From: Pteria penguin
Lineage: Eukaryota > Mollusca > Bivalvia > Pterioida > Pteriidae
Reading direction: 5' to 3'
DNA length: 64,000 bases
Assembly: GCA_035048485.1 (NCBI GenBank)
Contig: CM068585.1
Span: 56,477,910 to 56,541,909 of the forward strand
Part shown: piece after piece, positions 1-11,272 of the stretch
Layout: each line of letters starts with the position of its first letter
Position numbering within the stretch: position 1 is the first letter of the stretch
The notes under the pieces: generated by a model
Database searches by the model: none
What the model was told of the DNA's origin: nothing
What the model saw: the letters and a program-made list of their open reading frames with translations, nothing else
Translations under genes and position numbers: made by a program

Positions 1-489
1 GCCATCTTGGCTTTCCAGACATGCAGAACAACACACAGACAGACACCAGACAAAATGACTTAAAGCTTCCTTATGTTTGTAAGGAGAGCAGTAAACCAAA
101 CAGGATACATCACTGGCATGTGTAATGGATGTCCCACTTGTACATTTTGAGAAACTTACTATATTAAACTTCTTAACCAGACAGTAGGATGGACAGGGTG
201 ATTCTTAAATTCCCCCCCCCCCCCCAATTTGTTTGTCAGGGTATAACGATACCATATAAATGTTCTACATAACTTTAAACAGATAATTCTCTGTAAAATA
301 CAAGACAATTAAGTGTTTCAAACAGATGTCATTACAGCAATCTGGTTGCTTACAAGATCAGAGAAAATTACCCCATTCAAAGTTTACAAAATGAGGGGTA
401 TCCATGACTCGTATCTAATTCTATTGGTTATCACCACGTCATTCTGACATATGTAATTTTCAGTAGCAAAATCATGCTATGATCTTTAC
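1..489. other. Start of intron 16, no recognisable feature
   Basis: AT-rich intron sequence with a run of C near 211-225. No further exon with the expected family motifs was found here. Confidence 0.6.
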
Positions 490-695
490 CTCCTGAATGT
501 GCCACTGTAGGCAGGTACGGCACAAATACATAAAATTCTAGCGTTGCATCCTGGGACTGGAGTATTGAGGGTTACGATTGGTTCTGGTTGTAGACTGAGT
601 AGACACATGTGTCCCACGTAGCCGTCACTATTGCACACCCAGACGTCACGATGCCCGCTAGCATTCAAACCGTCGATTGGGGCCGCACACGAAAA
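490..695 (-). CDS. ARHGEF17: ARHGEF17-like exon 16 (residues 1151-1218, start of WD40-like region)
   Basis: It starts FSCAAPID and carries DVWVCNSDGYVGHMCLLSL and GCNARILCICAVPAY. These closely match the first strands of the ARHGEF17 C-terminal propeller-like domain. The acceptor has a long T tract (TTTTTTTCAG|TTT). The donor is AGGAG|GTAAAG, phase 2. The following exons are beyond the left edge, so the gene is incomplete here. Confidence 0.95.
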
Positions 696-1205
696 CTGAA
701 AAAAAAAACGTCATCATTGTTAATAAAAGTATGAGAATCAATATGCATAAATTGACTCTGAAGAGTTAGAATGTAGATTAAAATCATCCAAAAAAGGGAA
801 GTCTGTGATATAAATAACCACCAACATTCACATTCCATGAATTTTCTGCCACTTGGCCTTTTTCAAGTTGTTCAATAATAAACTAAAATTTATCCAAGTG
901 CAATCCATGTTAGCTAACAGAAAGATTGAGCATAAATATTTTCTTTTTTTCTCAAAAGAATGCAGTTTTTTCTTTTGTTATGTCATGCATCAATGTCTTT
1001 ACTTTATATGTTATTAAGACAAATATTATGATATTCCAGCAATGGTCATGACTGGCATAATGCCTCCTGTTATCCAATTCATGAAAACAACAAAGATATA
1101 AAGTATACTTGTATAATTTATACTCAACAATGTCCTTGACATTGGGACATTGACATTGTTACCAGCATCAAGGTTAAGCATTAGCAAAGCACTCGAGTGG
1201 CATAC

Positions 1206-1279
1206 CTGCATGCCAGCTCTGGTCTTAGTGATCTGTAAAGCTTGGAGGAATTCTGGTGCTCTCTTGTCTGACATCATAG
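1206..1279 (-). CDS. ARHGEF17: ARHGEF17-like exon 15 (residues 1126-1150)
   Basis: It reads SMMSDKRAPEFLQALQITKT then RAGMQ. The PEFL.A(I/L)...KTR(S/A)GMQ motif is diagnostic of ARHGEF17 just after the PH region. Acceptor TTTCAG|CTA; donor CAG|GTATGC, phase 0. Confidence 0.95.
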
Positions 1280-1691
1280 CTGAAAGAAAATGGAAAGATT
1301 TTCTTCAAAAGAAATGTGAAGAAGACTATCGGCAACGAATTTAGTAAACAAGAGCACTGCAAAGTAATACATCCCTCTACACTACTCTGACTTTTACTCT
1401 TTGAACATCAATAAAGCTTGTAAACTATTTATAGGGATTTTAACGAATATCTAACGAGGGTGAGACTTTTTCTCTCTCGGTCTTCCAGTAAATACCCATC
1501 ACATACCACTATCTGCCATCACACAAGTGAAATAAGCAAAGAAGTAATCACCACTTTCACAATTGAAACAAAGTGACAATCAAAGAAGTTTAGTCTACAA
1601 AACATTCAGCAAGAGAGATTTTATTCCTTCATCTGAGATAGGTAATGGTGTTCAATTAATAAATGTTCTATTCATTCTGTGATAGACTTAC

Positions 1692-1783
1692 AAAGCTTCT
1701 GCTTGGCATCGTAGAAGGTGGTTTCCCATTGTGATCTCTTTTCTGCTGAGGTGAAGGAAATCTCCAAGGGATAAATACCTTCC
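1692..1783 (-). CDS. ARHGEF17: ARHGEF17-like exon 14 (residues 1095-1126, last PH-like strand and helix)
   Basis: It reads EGIYPLEISFTSAEKRSQWE and on to TFYDAKQKL. This fits the final strand and C-terminal helix of a PH fold (Y.(F/L)(E/I)F......R..WE..F..AK.KL), matching ARHGEF17. Acceptor TTTCAG|GGA; donor CTTT|GTAAGT, phase 1. Confidence 0.92.
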
Positions 1784-2445
1784 CTGAAACATGAAAACAA
1801 AATTTATAATAAAAAATGTATTTAGTCAAGGAAGCTACAATCAAACTTTCATGTCATGGATTTCCGTATCTAAAGTCTGTAAGGGTAATAAGTTTTACAA
1901 ACACTGACTGACTGGTACTAATGAAATCTTGATCCTCAGTGTTTAAATCACGAAGTAATATTATGTAAAAATTATCAGGTTAAAATTGATAAAACATTAC
2001 AAAACTGAAGGCTGTAATTTTGAAATAATTCTTTATACTGAAATTAAAAAAATAGAACGAGTACTATATGCCTGAAAAATGTTTCTGAACTCAATGACAA
2101 GTATATGGGGTAAACAATTTTCCAATCATCTAACAGTTATATCCCTGCAATATTTGTCTCGTGAGAACTGATAAGAGAATGGGATGAAAAGACTAATCAT
2201 ACAAATATATAAGCGACATTCTTTTCACTTAGATTTTCATTTGTGAAAAAAGTATCTTTTATGTATATGAACATTTACTCCAAAAAGAGTCAACCATTTA
2301 AAATTCATATCAGATATGGCCTCGACCTTAGTTATTGAGATTTCAAGGTCACATCTGGATCAGTGCCAACTCCATACTGAAATACAAGAAATATAAATAA
2401 CTTCTATGTAAGGGCGAAAATATTTTTACGGTAACTTTCACTTAC

Positions 2446-2561
2446 TGCATAGTGACTAGTATATCCAGTTTGTTGGATTCGGCGATAGAGTTTCTCAGTG
2501 TGGCTTCAGAATACTGCTTACTGAGAGAAGCCATCATTTCTTTGATGACTTCATCCAGATT
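2446..2561 (-). CDS. ARHGEF17: ARHGEF17-like exon 13 (residues 1057-1095)
   Basis: It starts NLDEVIKEMMASLSKQYSEA, corresponding to the SLDDALRDL helix in the family, then NKLDILVTM. Acceptor TCTTCAG|AAT; donor CA|GTAAGT, phase 2. Confidence 0.9.
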
Positions 2562-2984
2562 CTGAAGACAGAAAGCAAGAATATCATTCCTGAGACATTC
2601 TTTTATCCAGATTCTCAAATTTAAAAAGGTAGAATATATCTTTAAACTTTATACTTGGCAAATAATAAATAACATATCAACACTATTGCTGTGCTGTATG
2701 TATGTAACTAAAGATCACTCAAAGTCAAGGTTAACCCTTCATGTTATTTATCTTTGTGTTCAAGTCATTTGTTCACCATAATGAAAAAGTCTCCACTAAA
2801 AAAACCCCATAAATGATTGGGTCTTACCTTGCATCAAGGTTTCTAAAAACATTTATCAGTAAGCCAATACATTTTTAGTAGTATACTCTTACCAAAATTG
2901 AAAGGAAACTCCTCATGTAAGATTTATGAGAGAAACGTGGTTCCCTGCTTTCGGGGTTCTATCAGTAATGGTGCAGTGATCTGT

Positions 2985-3330
2985 GATATATTGTCATGGT
3001 TGTGCATGTCTAGACACACATGTCAAATATGAAGGCCCTATGTCTTACGGTAAAAAAGTTACACTGAAGTAGGTCAAAGGTCATGGTCAAGGTCACATGA
3101 TAAAAAAATTGTGGTACCAACGGAAAGGTATTACAATTAGGGACACACATGCGAAATATGAAGGCCCTACGTCTTACAATTAAAAAGTTATGACCAAGGT
3201 AAAAGTTTTTGTGACAGACGGACAGACATACGGATAGACAGACAGACGAATGAGATTGAGACGGACGGATGGCATACAGACAGACGAATGAGATTTAATG
3301 TCCCCTCGCTTTCATGAAAAGCGGGAAACA
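2985..3330. repeat. Dispersed repeat copy in intron 12 with a GACAGACGGA-rich stretch
   Basis: The stretch runs from about 'tcatggttgtgcatg' through 'ggtcaaggtcacatgataaaa' and a degenerate (GACA/GACG)n tract at 3213-3290. It ends in 'cccctcgctttcatgaaaagcggg'. The combination looks like an interspersed repeat of molluscan type, not unique sequence. I cannot name the family, and the boundaries are approximate. Confidence 0.4.
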
Positions 3331-3570
3331 AAAAGACAAAATTATAATATAATCGCTAACTGTATAGTGAAATAGATTTTTTAAATAAATCCTCAGCCCT
3401 CAAGGTTTGCTGACTTATTAAGTCGAAAAACAGGTATTATAGATGGACAGACAGAGAGACAAATAACTTTCAAGCATACTGACACAAAGATAATGAAGGA
3501 AAAGATACCTAACAATGGCTACGCTTAGCTGACAACAAAGTATATTCCTTGACATTGTTTATTTACTTAC

Positions 3571-3683
3571 GGAGTGAGGACAAGAGAGTTTTGATGCGGA
3601 GTCATTGATGTCATTTAGCAGGTTCATGTCTTCCTCTAGCTGCTCTGGGTCTATGGTATTACGTCGACTCAGTACAGCTTGGC
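3571..3683 (-). CDS. ARHGEF17: ARHGEF17-like exon 12 (residues 1019-1056)
   Basis: It reads SQAVLSRRNTIDPEQLEEDM and ends SASKLSCPHS. It matches the coiled, acidic insert of ARHGEF17 (pattern ASQ..NR.....LDEDL..L). Acceptor ATCCCTAG|GCC; donor TCC|GTAAGT, phase 0. Confidence 0.9.
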
Positions 3684-3974
3684 CTAGGGATAAGTCAAGA
3701 AATTCTACATAACACGGTGTTTATTGCACAAAATGATCAGATATCATAAGAAAATACTTTTAATACTACAGCTGTTTCACATAATTTAAGATTACATTTT
3801 GCTGAAATTCTGTTCTATCAATTAAAGTAATTATACAATTATTCAAAATTACGGCATGTTCGTAGGAATTTAGCATACTGTCAGCACTCTTGGATTTCCA
3901 ACCTATGACTAAGACTTAGGCAGATTATAATATAATTGTACATACAAGATTAGGGTATATTTCTACAATCTTAC

Positions 3975-4063
3975 TTTTGACTATTTCCACAGCATGTAAT
4001 CCTACCCTCAACCAAACTTTGTGCTTGATATTCTCTGCAAAGTCCTGACCAGTTGGAGATTTC
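3975..4063 (-). CDS. ARHGEF17: ARHGEF17-like exon 11 (residues 989-1019, PH-like)
   Basis: It completes a Leu codon, then reads KSPTGQDFAENIKHKVWLRV and on to HAVEIVK. This corresponds to the K.K..W.L.L.D..I(I/V)K segment of the family. The acceptor has a long T tract (TTTTTTCTACAG). The donor is AAAA|GTAAGA, phase 1. Sequence identity to vertebrates is low but the phase is consistent on both sides. Confidence 0.86.
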
Positions 4064-4420
4064 CTGTAGAAAAAAAAAGTTATGTAGATTTCAAACATAT
4101 TCGTAAATTCAATTTTTGACAAAATAGAAACCAATTTTTCGGCAAATTCAATTTATTTAACAAATCGGCACTTCCACTGTATGACTGCTGTAAATTAAAT
4201 CACAAATTGGCACATTAAACATACACTTAGTAATAGAGATACACAAACTATAAAAAGTAGAAACTGACCCGAAGTATCAAGAGTTGGAGTGTTAAGTGAG
4301 TTTTACCATTAATGACAGTATCATGTGTTGGTATTTTCCAGTGACAAGCAAGTGTTACTGACAACATTATTGACGGTATCATGTGTTGATTTTTTTGAGT
4401 GACAAGCAAGTTTTACTTAC

Positions 4421-4524
4421 AATATGATAGAGACTTTTCGAGTGACTGGGCCACTTCTGCGTTTGACACTGCTGAGGATGAGGAGATCAGAAAACATCCA
4501 AACACAACATTGATCCTTTTTCGT
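4421..4524 (-). CDS. ARHGEF17: ARHGEF17-like exon 10 (residues 955-989, PH-like)
   Basis: The translation starts TKKDQCCVWMFSDLLILSSV and continues KRRSGPVTRKVSII. It matches the PH strand pattern KKDR..F(L/M)F(T/S)DL(I/L) followed by the basic KRKSG turn of ARHGEF17. Acceptor TTTTCAG|ACG; donor TT|GTAAGT, phase 2. Confidence 0.92.
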
Positions 4525-4938
4525 CTGAAAAAATGAAACATACTCGCACAGTTAGTAAAGTGGATTATTTTCCAAGACTACTCATACAAACAATGAGATG
4601 TGCCGTCCGTTATTATTGTGTAAAGCGGCGGCTTGTGTACTATGGGTTAGAATGATGTTGAATGTTAGTAACCTTATGAGAATGTTCAATGTTCTTTATA
4701 AGTGTCATTTTTTGGAATATGTTTTATTTCCCCCTTAACATTAGGACTGCAGTTAATGGCGGCGAAATCAATTCCTCATCCCAGGACAACCTTCAATGTA
4801 AATGCCGTTGTCTCTCTTTAATTCAAACTCAAAGAAAGGTCTAGAGTAGATTTTGAAACCAACGATGAGAAACTAATGTTACAGTAAAGTTTTATTGTAA
4901 CCAGATGGATTAACATATTGTAGAAATATGATACATAC

Positions 4939-4989
4939 GATTATGTTCACCATATCGTGTCTGAGGTATTGTCGCTCTGGCACAGCCAG
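4939..4989 (-). CDS. ARHGEF17: ARHGEF17-like exon 9 (residues 938-954, PH-like start)
   Basis: A 17-codon micro-exon, LAVPERQYLRHDMVNII. It aligns with the LRRFLRQEMV-type strand that opens the PH-like region in ARHGEF17. Acceptor ATTTCAG|CTG; donor ATC|GTATGT, phase 0. It is short, but both flanking exons join in frame. Confidence 0.85.
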
Positions 4990-5383
4990 CTGAAATATAG
5001 GTGTGTAAAAAATGTTTATAATAATTTGACTGACTTTCAAACACACTTTATAAAATACTCTAATTTGAATACTGCTGGTCTGGGGCAGAAACAACTACGT
5101 ATTTCCTTTTGTTTTTTAATTTACCCATAATAAATACAAGTGTATCATAACTTAAAAAAAAAGAAAAAAAAAAAGAAAAAGATGAGATAGGAAGACAAGA
5201 TTTATTTAAAGTTAATGAATATAGATACACTTCAGCATACTAGCTGTGGAGCCTCGGATCAACACAGTTCACATGTTTCTGAAAAATTTGCTAAAATCTT
5301 TTATGATGAAAAAAAAGAAAAAAAAAAATTATCAATATTTGTAAAGCATTTTAAAATGTTTTAGTCCATTTTCCGTAACTTAC

Positions 5384-5551
5384 ATCAGTAATAAGTAAGA
5401 GTTCCAGCCTCTTTAAGCTTTCTTGTTGGTCTTCTTCATGTTGAGTTTCGTTTACTGTTCCAAGTTTGATTGCGAAATCATGCATGACCTTCTCGGCCTC
5501 TTTAAGAAGGAGAAAGTCCGGATGATCACTGGGAGTGTGTTCTATCAGTCT
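5384..5551 (-). CDS. ARHGEF17: ARHGEF17-like exon 8 (residues 882-937, end of DH domain)
   Basis: 56 codons starting RLIEHTPSDHPDFLLLKEAE, the last DH helix and linker (the family has L(L/I)KHTP.DHPD). It continues through an acidic helix and ends RLELLLITD. Acceptor TTTCTAG|AGA; donor GAT|GTAAGT, phase 0. Confidence 0.93.
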
Positions 5552-6520
5552 CTAGAAAACGGAACATACTCAGTGAGGATGATGGGTAGCATGTTTTTAT
5601 CCCTACGTTTCACTGTCGCAGAATAATATACGACGTAGCTATGATTTGGAATTGAATTGAATTTTTCACCTCACTAGCCAATCAGGATAGATATAAACAA
5701 AATCTTCTAGCCAGAGGACATTTTCAAGCCGAAAAATTCATGATAAAAAATAATTAAATGCTCAGTATGTTTAAAGCCCGATTCTCTTTTTCTAGATCAT
5801 ATCAAACGCTGGAAATGTAAGTATATGTGTAGTTTCATGGGGTTTTTTTTCCCAACATAAAATGAAGCATATTTCTATTATATGGCTAATTTTTCCGACT
5901 GTTCATCATATAATATGATGAACACAGTTTTAACTATATATATATAACCATCCAGCCAGCTCAAGTGTGACCTGATTTATTGTGAGCCGGTAAGCTGCCA
6001 CTCATGTGTACATATAGTGGTAAGTCACACCTTCTTGTACATAAGACCTCCTTTTTTCACCAAATTATCAATAAACATGTAAATATTAATTCTTCTTGGT
6101 AAGAGAATGCCTTTCGTTATATTTGAGATCAGAAGGTCAAACTCAAGGTCAAACTCAAGGCCAAACTGCAAAGGAATTCTCAACTTTTAGCTCATTTTTT
6201 ATGATCATTTTTAACAAAACTGTTCTTCATCTACCGAACTATTAATGTAATATACATTTGAATTCTGTTGTAGACAAGAAGTGATTATATTGACCATTAT
6301 ACTTTTCTTGTTCAGTTGATCTTTATATTTGTCCTCTGTATTTTTCAAGTCAAATTACACAAAATTTCAATACCTATCATATTCTTAAAACATATCTGTC
6401 ACTTGCAAAAATCAAATTTAAACTTACATATTGTGAGCTTGTGAGCATAAATTTCAAGCCCTGCTTAATCACAAGTTTGGAAAATAGAGAAAATGCTTTT
6501 AACCAAGATGAAAAGAACTA
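5552..6520. other. Intron 7 interior, no gene
   Basis: AT-rich intron between exons 7 and 8. It has short (TA)n near 5935-5948, a T run near 5840 and a small 'aaactcaaggtc' repeat near 6137. Nothing else is recognised. Confidence 0.5.
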
Positions 6521-6523
6521 TAA

Positions 6524-7241
6524 GGAATTTACCTGATTCAGTAATTACTTCTATTAATTCACATGTATTAATAATTCACCTGTATCAGTAACTTACCTGT
6601 GTAAGTAACCAATCTGATTAAAACCATATCTTTATTCTGCTTATCTATTTGTCCCATAATGGATAAAGATCTGACGAAACTCCATAAGAGGTGATATTCT
6701 GGTGAACTCTGATTTTCAGCCAATCAGTGGATCGGCTACAAATTCTTAGGAATGAATTAACATCCAAAGCGTGCATGACACACAAGGTAGCTTTTGAACA
6801 GTGTTTGTTACATATTGCGTCACTATCATGTGCCTAGACGAGTCATTGATTGGCTATGGGAAATAACAGTTTCAGTGACTGAAACATCATCAGAGTTCAC
6901 CAGAACATGACCTCTTATAAGGTTTCGCCAGATCTTTATCCAGAATGGGACAAATAGAGAAGCGGAATAAAGATATGGTTTTAATCAGATTGTATAAGTA
7001 ACCTGCCTGTATCAATAACCCACATGTATCAGTGATTTACCTGTGTATGTAAATTACCTGTATATGTAATCTGCCTGTATCAGTAATTTGCCTGTATCAA
7101 TAACTTACCTGTACCAGTAATTTGCTTGCATCAATTTACCTGTATCAATAATTTACCTGTATAGTTAATTCGCCTCTTTCAGTAATTTAACTGTGTAAGA
7201 AATTTACTTTTATGAGCAATTTACCTGTATCAGTAATTCAT
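6524..7241 (-). repeat. 17-bp tandem repeat built from the exon 7 donor junction
   Basis: The unit on the minus strand is about GTAAATTACTGATACAG, period 17. There are about 13 copies at 7003-7241 and about 5 more at 6524-6610, split by a MITE. The last unit overlaps the end of exon 7 (bases GAATTACTGATACAG) and its donor GTAAAT. By eye about eight other copies keep a CAG|GTAA, CAG|GTAAGT or CAG|GTGA core that resembles a functional donor. It probably arose by tandem duplication of the exon-intron boundary. Confidence 0.85.
6611..6991. mobile_element. Foldback MITE with about 103-bp terminal inverted repeats
   Basis: The left end begins AATCTGATTAAAACCATATC at 6611. The right end, ending at 6991, is its reverse complement, and the match continues for about 103 bp with roughly ten mismatches. 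There is no coding capacity. It sits inside the 17-bp repeat, with 'gtaagtaacc' on the left and 'gtataagtaacc' on the right. The target duplication cannot be fixed because the flanks are themselves repeats. Confidence 0.8.
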
Positions 7242-7317
7242 AACGAGGAATGCGTTGTATAGGTCGTACTATCAAGTCTTTCATGGTTAACTTGCTTCGA
7301 CTCTCTTTATGACATTG
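7225..7317 (-). CDS. ARHGEF17: ARHGEF17-like exon 7 (residues 851-881, DH catalytic helix)
   Basis: 31 codons ending LTMKDLIVRPIQRIPRYELL plus IQ. This is conserved region 3 of DH domains, with the QRIPRY signature that packs against the Rho GTPase. Acceptor TATTGCAG|CAA; donor ATACAG|GTAAAT, phase 0. The last 13 or so bases plus the donor are repeated many times just downstream (see the 17-bp array). Reading through the donor gives an in-frame TAA at the fifth codon. Confidence 0.95.
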
Positions 7318-10300
7318 CTGCAATAAATCATAGCATAAGAATCAATAACAAATTAATTCAAGAAGCAAACAAAACTTCAAATTACATGTAGAATCTCAAA
7401 AAATATTGGACATTTCAATGATGTGAATTATCTACCCTTGTTGATATAGGTGGAAAAAGAGATGGGAAAGGCATACTGTGAAATTGTACAAACTTTAATA
7501 CTCTGTTTATTCATAGTATTTTCTTCCTCAGACTGTCTACCATCCATGATGAGATATGGTCAGTCAGGTAACCATTACCTTACTCAGACAGCCTACTGAC
7601 CATGGTGAGATATGGTCAATCAGGTAGCCATTACCTTACTCAGACAGTCTACCTACCATGGTGAGATATGGTCAGTCAGGTAACCATTACATTACTCAGA
7701 CAGCCTACTGACCATGGTGAGATATGGTCAATCAGGTAGCCATTACCTTACTCAGACAGCCTACTGACCATGGTGAGATATGGTCAATCAGGTAGCCATT
7801 ACCTTATTCAGATGGTCTACCAACCATGCTGAGATATGATCAATCAGGAGGCCATTACCTTACTCAGACAGTCTAATGACCATGGTGAGATATGGTCAAT
7901 CAGGTAGCCATTACCTTACTCAGACAGTCTACCGACCATGGTGAGATATTGTCAATCAGGTAGCCATTACCTTACTCAGACAGCCTACTGACCATGGTGA
8001 GATATGGTCAATCAGGTAGCCATTACCTTACTCAGACAGTCTTCAGACAGTCAACCGACCATAGTGAGATATGGTCAATCAGGTAGCCATTATCTTACTC
8101 AGACAGTCTACTGACCATGGTGAGATATGGTCAATCAGGAGGCCATTACCTTACTCAGACAGCAAACTGACCATGGTGAGATATGGTCAATCAGGTAGCC
8201 ATTACCTTACTCAGACAGTCTACCGACCATGGTCAGATATGGTCAATCAGGTAGCCATTACCTTACTCAGACAGTCTACCTACCATAGTGGGATATGGTC
8301 AATCAGGAGGCCATTACCTTACTCAGACAGCCTACTGACCATGGTGAGATATGGTCAATCAGGCAGCCATTACCTTACTCAGACAGCCTACTGACCATGG
8401 TGAGATATGGTCAATCAGGAGGCCATTACCTTACTCAGACAGTCTACCGACTATGGTGAGATATGGTCAATCAGGTAGCCATCACATTACTCAGACAGCC
8501 TATTGACCACGGTGAGATATGGTCAATCAGGTAGCCATTACCTTACTCAGACAGCCTACTGACCATGGTGAGATATGGTCAATCAGGTGGCCATTACCTT
8601 ACTCAGACAGTCTACTGACCATGGTGAGATATGGTCAATCAGGTAGCCATTACCTTACTCAGACAGTCTACTGACCATGGTGAGATATGGTCAATCAGGA
8701 GGCCATTACCTTACTCAGACAGCCTACAGACCATGGTGAGATATGGTCAATCAGGTAGCCATTACCTTACTCAGACAGCTTACTGACCATGGTGAGATAT
8801 GGTCAATCAGGTAGCCATTACCTTACTCAGATGGTCTACCAACCATGGTGAGATATGATCAATCAGGAGGCCATTACCTTACTCAGACAGTCTACTGACC
8901 ATGGTGATATATGGTCAATCAGGTAGCCATCACCTTACTCAGACAGTTTACCGACCATGGTGAGATATGGTCAATCAGGTAGTCATTACCTTACTCAGAC
9001 AGCATACTGACCTTGTGAGATATGGTCAATCAGGTAGCCATTACCTTACTCAGACAGTCTACTGACCATGGTGAGATATGGTCAATCAGGAGGCCATTAC
9101 CTTACTCAGACAGCAAACTGACCATGGTGAGATATGGTCAATCAGGTAGCCATTACCTTACTCAGACAGTCTACCGACCATGGTCAGATATGGTCAATCA
9201 GGTAGCCATTACCTTACTCAGACAGTCTACCTACCATGGTGGGATATGGTCAATCAGGCGGCCATTACCTTACTCAGACAGCCTACTGACCATGGTGAGA
9301 TATGGTCAATCAGGTAACCATTACCTTACTCAGACAGCCTACTGACCATGGTGAGATATGGTCAATCAGGTAGCCATTACCTTACTCAGACAGTCTACTG
9401 ACCATGGTGAGATATCGTCAATCAGAAGGCCATTACCTTACTCAGACAGTCTACCGACCATGGTGAGATATGGTCAATCAGGTAGCCATTACCTTACTCA
9501 GACAGCCTACTGACCATGGTGAGATATGGTCAATCAGGTGGCCATTACCTTACTCAGACAGTCTACTGACCATGGTGAGATATGGTCAATCAGGTAGCCA
9601 TTACCTTACTCAGACAGTCTACTGACCATGGTGAGATATGGTCAATCAGGAGGCCATTACCTTACTCAGACAGCCTACTGACCATGGTCAGATATGGTCA
9701 ATCAGGTAGCCATTACATTACTCAGACAGTCTACCGACCACGGTGAGATATGGTCAATCAGGTAGCCATTACCTTACTCAGACAGTCTACCTACCATGGT
9801 GAGATATCGTCAATCAGGTAGCCATTACATTACTCAGACAGTCTACCGACCACGGTGAGATATGGTCAATCAGGTAGCCATTACCTTACTCAGACAGTCT
9901 ACCTACCATGGTGAGATATCGTCAATCAGGAGGCCATTACCTTACTCAGACAGCCTACTGACCATGGTGAGATATGGTCAATCAGGTAGCCATTACCTTA
10001 CTCAGACAGTCTTCAGACAGTCTACCAACCATGGTGAGATATGGTCAATCAGGTAGCCATTACCTTACTCAGACAGTCTACTGACCATGGTGAGATATGG
10101 TCAATCAGGAGGCCATTACCTTACTCAGACAGCCTACTGACCATGGTCAGATATGGTCAATCAGGTAGCCATTACCTTACGCAGACAGTCTACCTACCAT
10201 GGTGGGATAAGGTCAATCAGGAGGCCATTACCTTACTCAGACAGCCTACTGACCATGGTGAGATATCGTCAATCAGGTAGCCATTACCTTACTCAGACAG

Positions 10301-11272
10301 CCTACTGACCATGGTGAGATATGGTCAATCAGGTAGCCATTACCTTCCTCAGACAGTCTACCTACCATGGTGGGATATGGTCAATTAGGTAGCCATTACC
10401 TTACTCAGACAGCCTACTGACCATGGTGAGATATAGTCAATCAGGTAGCCATTACCTTACTCAGACAGTCTACCGACCATGGTGAGATATGGTCAATCAG
10501 GTAGCCATTACCTTACTCAGACAGTCTACCTACCATGGTGAGATATGGTCAATCAGGTAGCCATTACCTTACTCAGACAGTCTACTGACCATGGTGAGAT
10601 ATGGTCAATCAGGAGGCCATTACCTTACTCAGACAGCAAACTGACCATGGTGAGATATGGTCAATCAGGTAGCCATTACCTTACTCAGACAGTCTACCGA
10701 CCATGGTCAGATATGGTCAATCAGGTAGCCATTACCTTACTCAGACAGTCTACCTACCATAGTGGGATATGGTCAATCAGGCGGCCATTACCTTACTCAG
10801 ACAGCCTACTGACCATGGTGAGATATGGTCAATCAGGTAACCATTACCTTACTCAGACAGCCTACTGACCATGGTGAGATATGGTCAATCAGGTAGCCAT
10901 TACCTTACTCAGACAGTCTACTGACCATGGTGAGATATCGTCAATCAGAAGGCCATTACCTTACTCAGACAGTCTACCGACCATGGTGAGATATGGTCAA
11001 TCAGGTAGCCATTACCTTACTCAGACAGCCTACTGACCATGGTGAGATATGGTCAATCAGGTGGCCATTACCTTACTCAGACAGTCTACTGACCATGGTG
11101 AGATATCGTCAATCAGGTAGCCATTACCTTACTCAGACAGTCTACTGACCATGGTGAGATATGGTCAATCAGGAGGCCATTACCTTACTCAGACAGCCTA
11201 CTGACCATGGTCAGATATGGTCAATCAGGTAGCCATTACCTTACTCAGACAGTCTACCGACCATGGTGAGAT

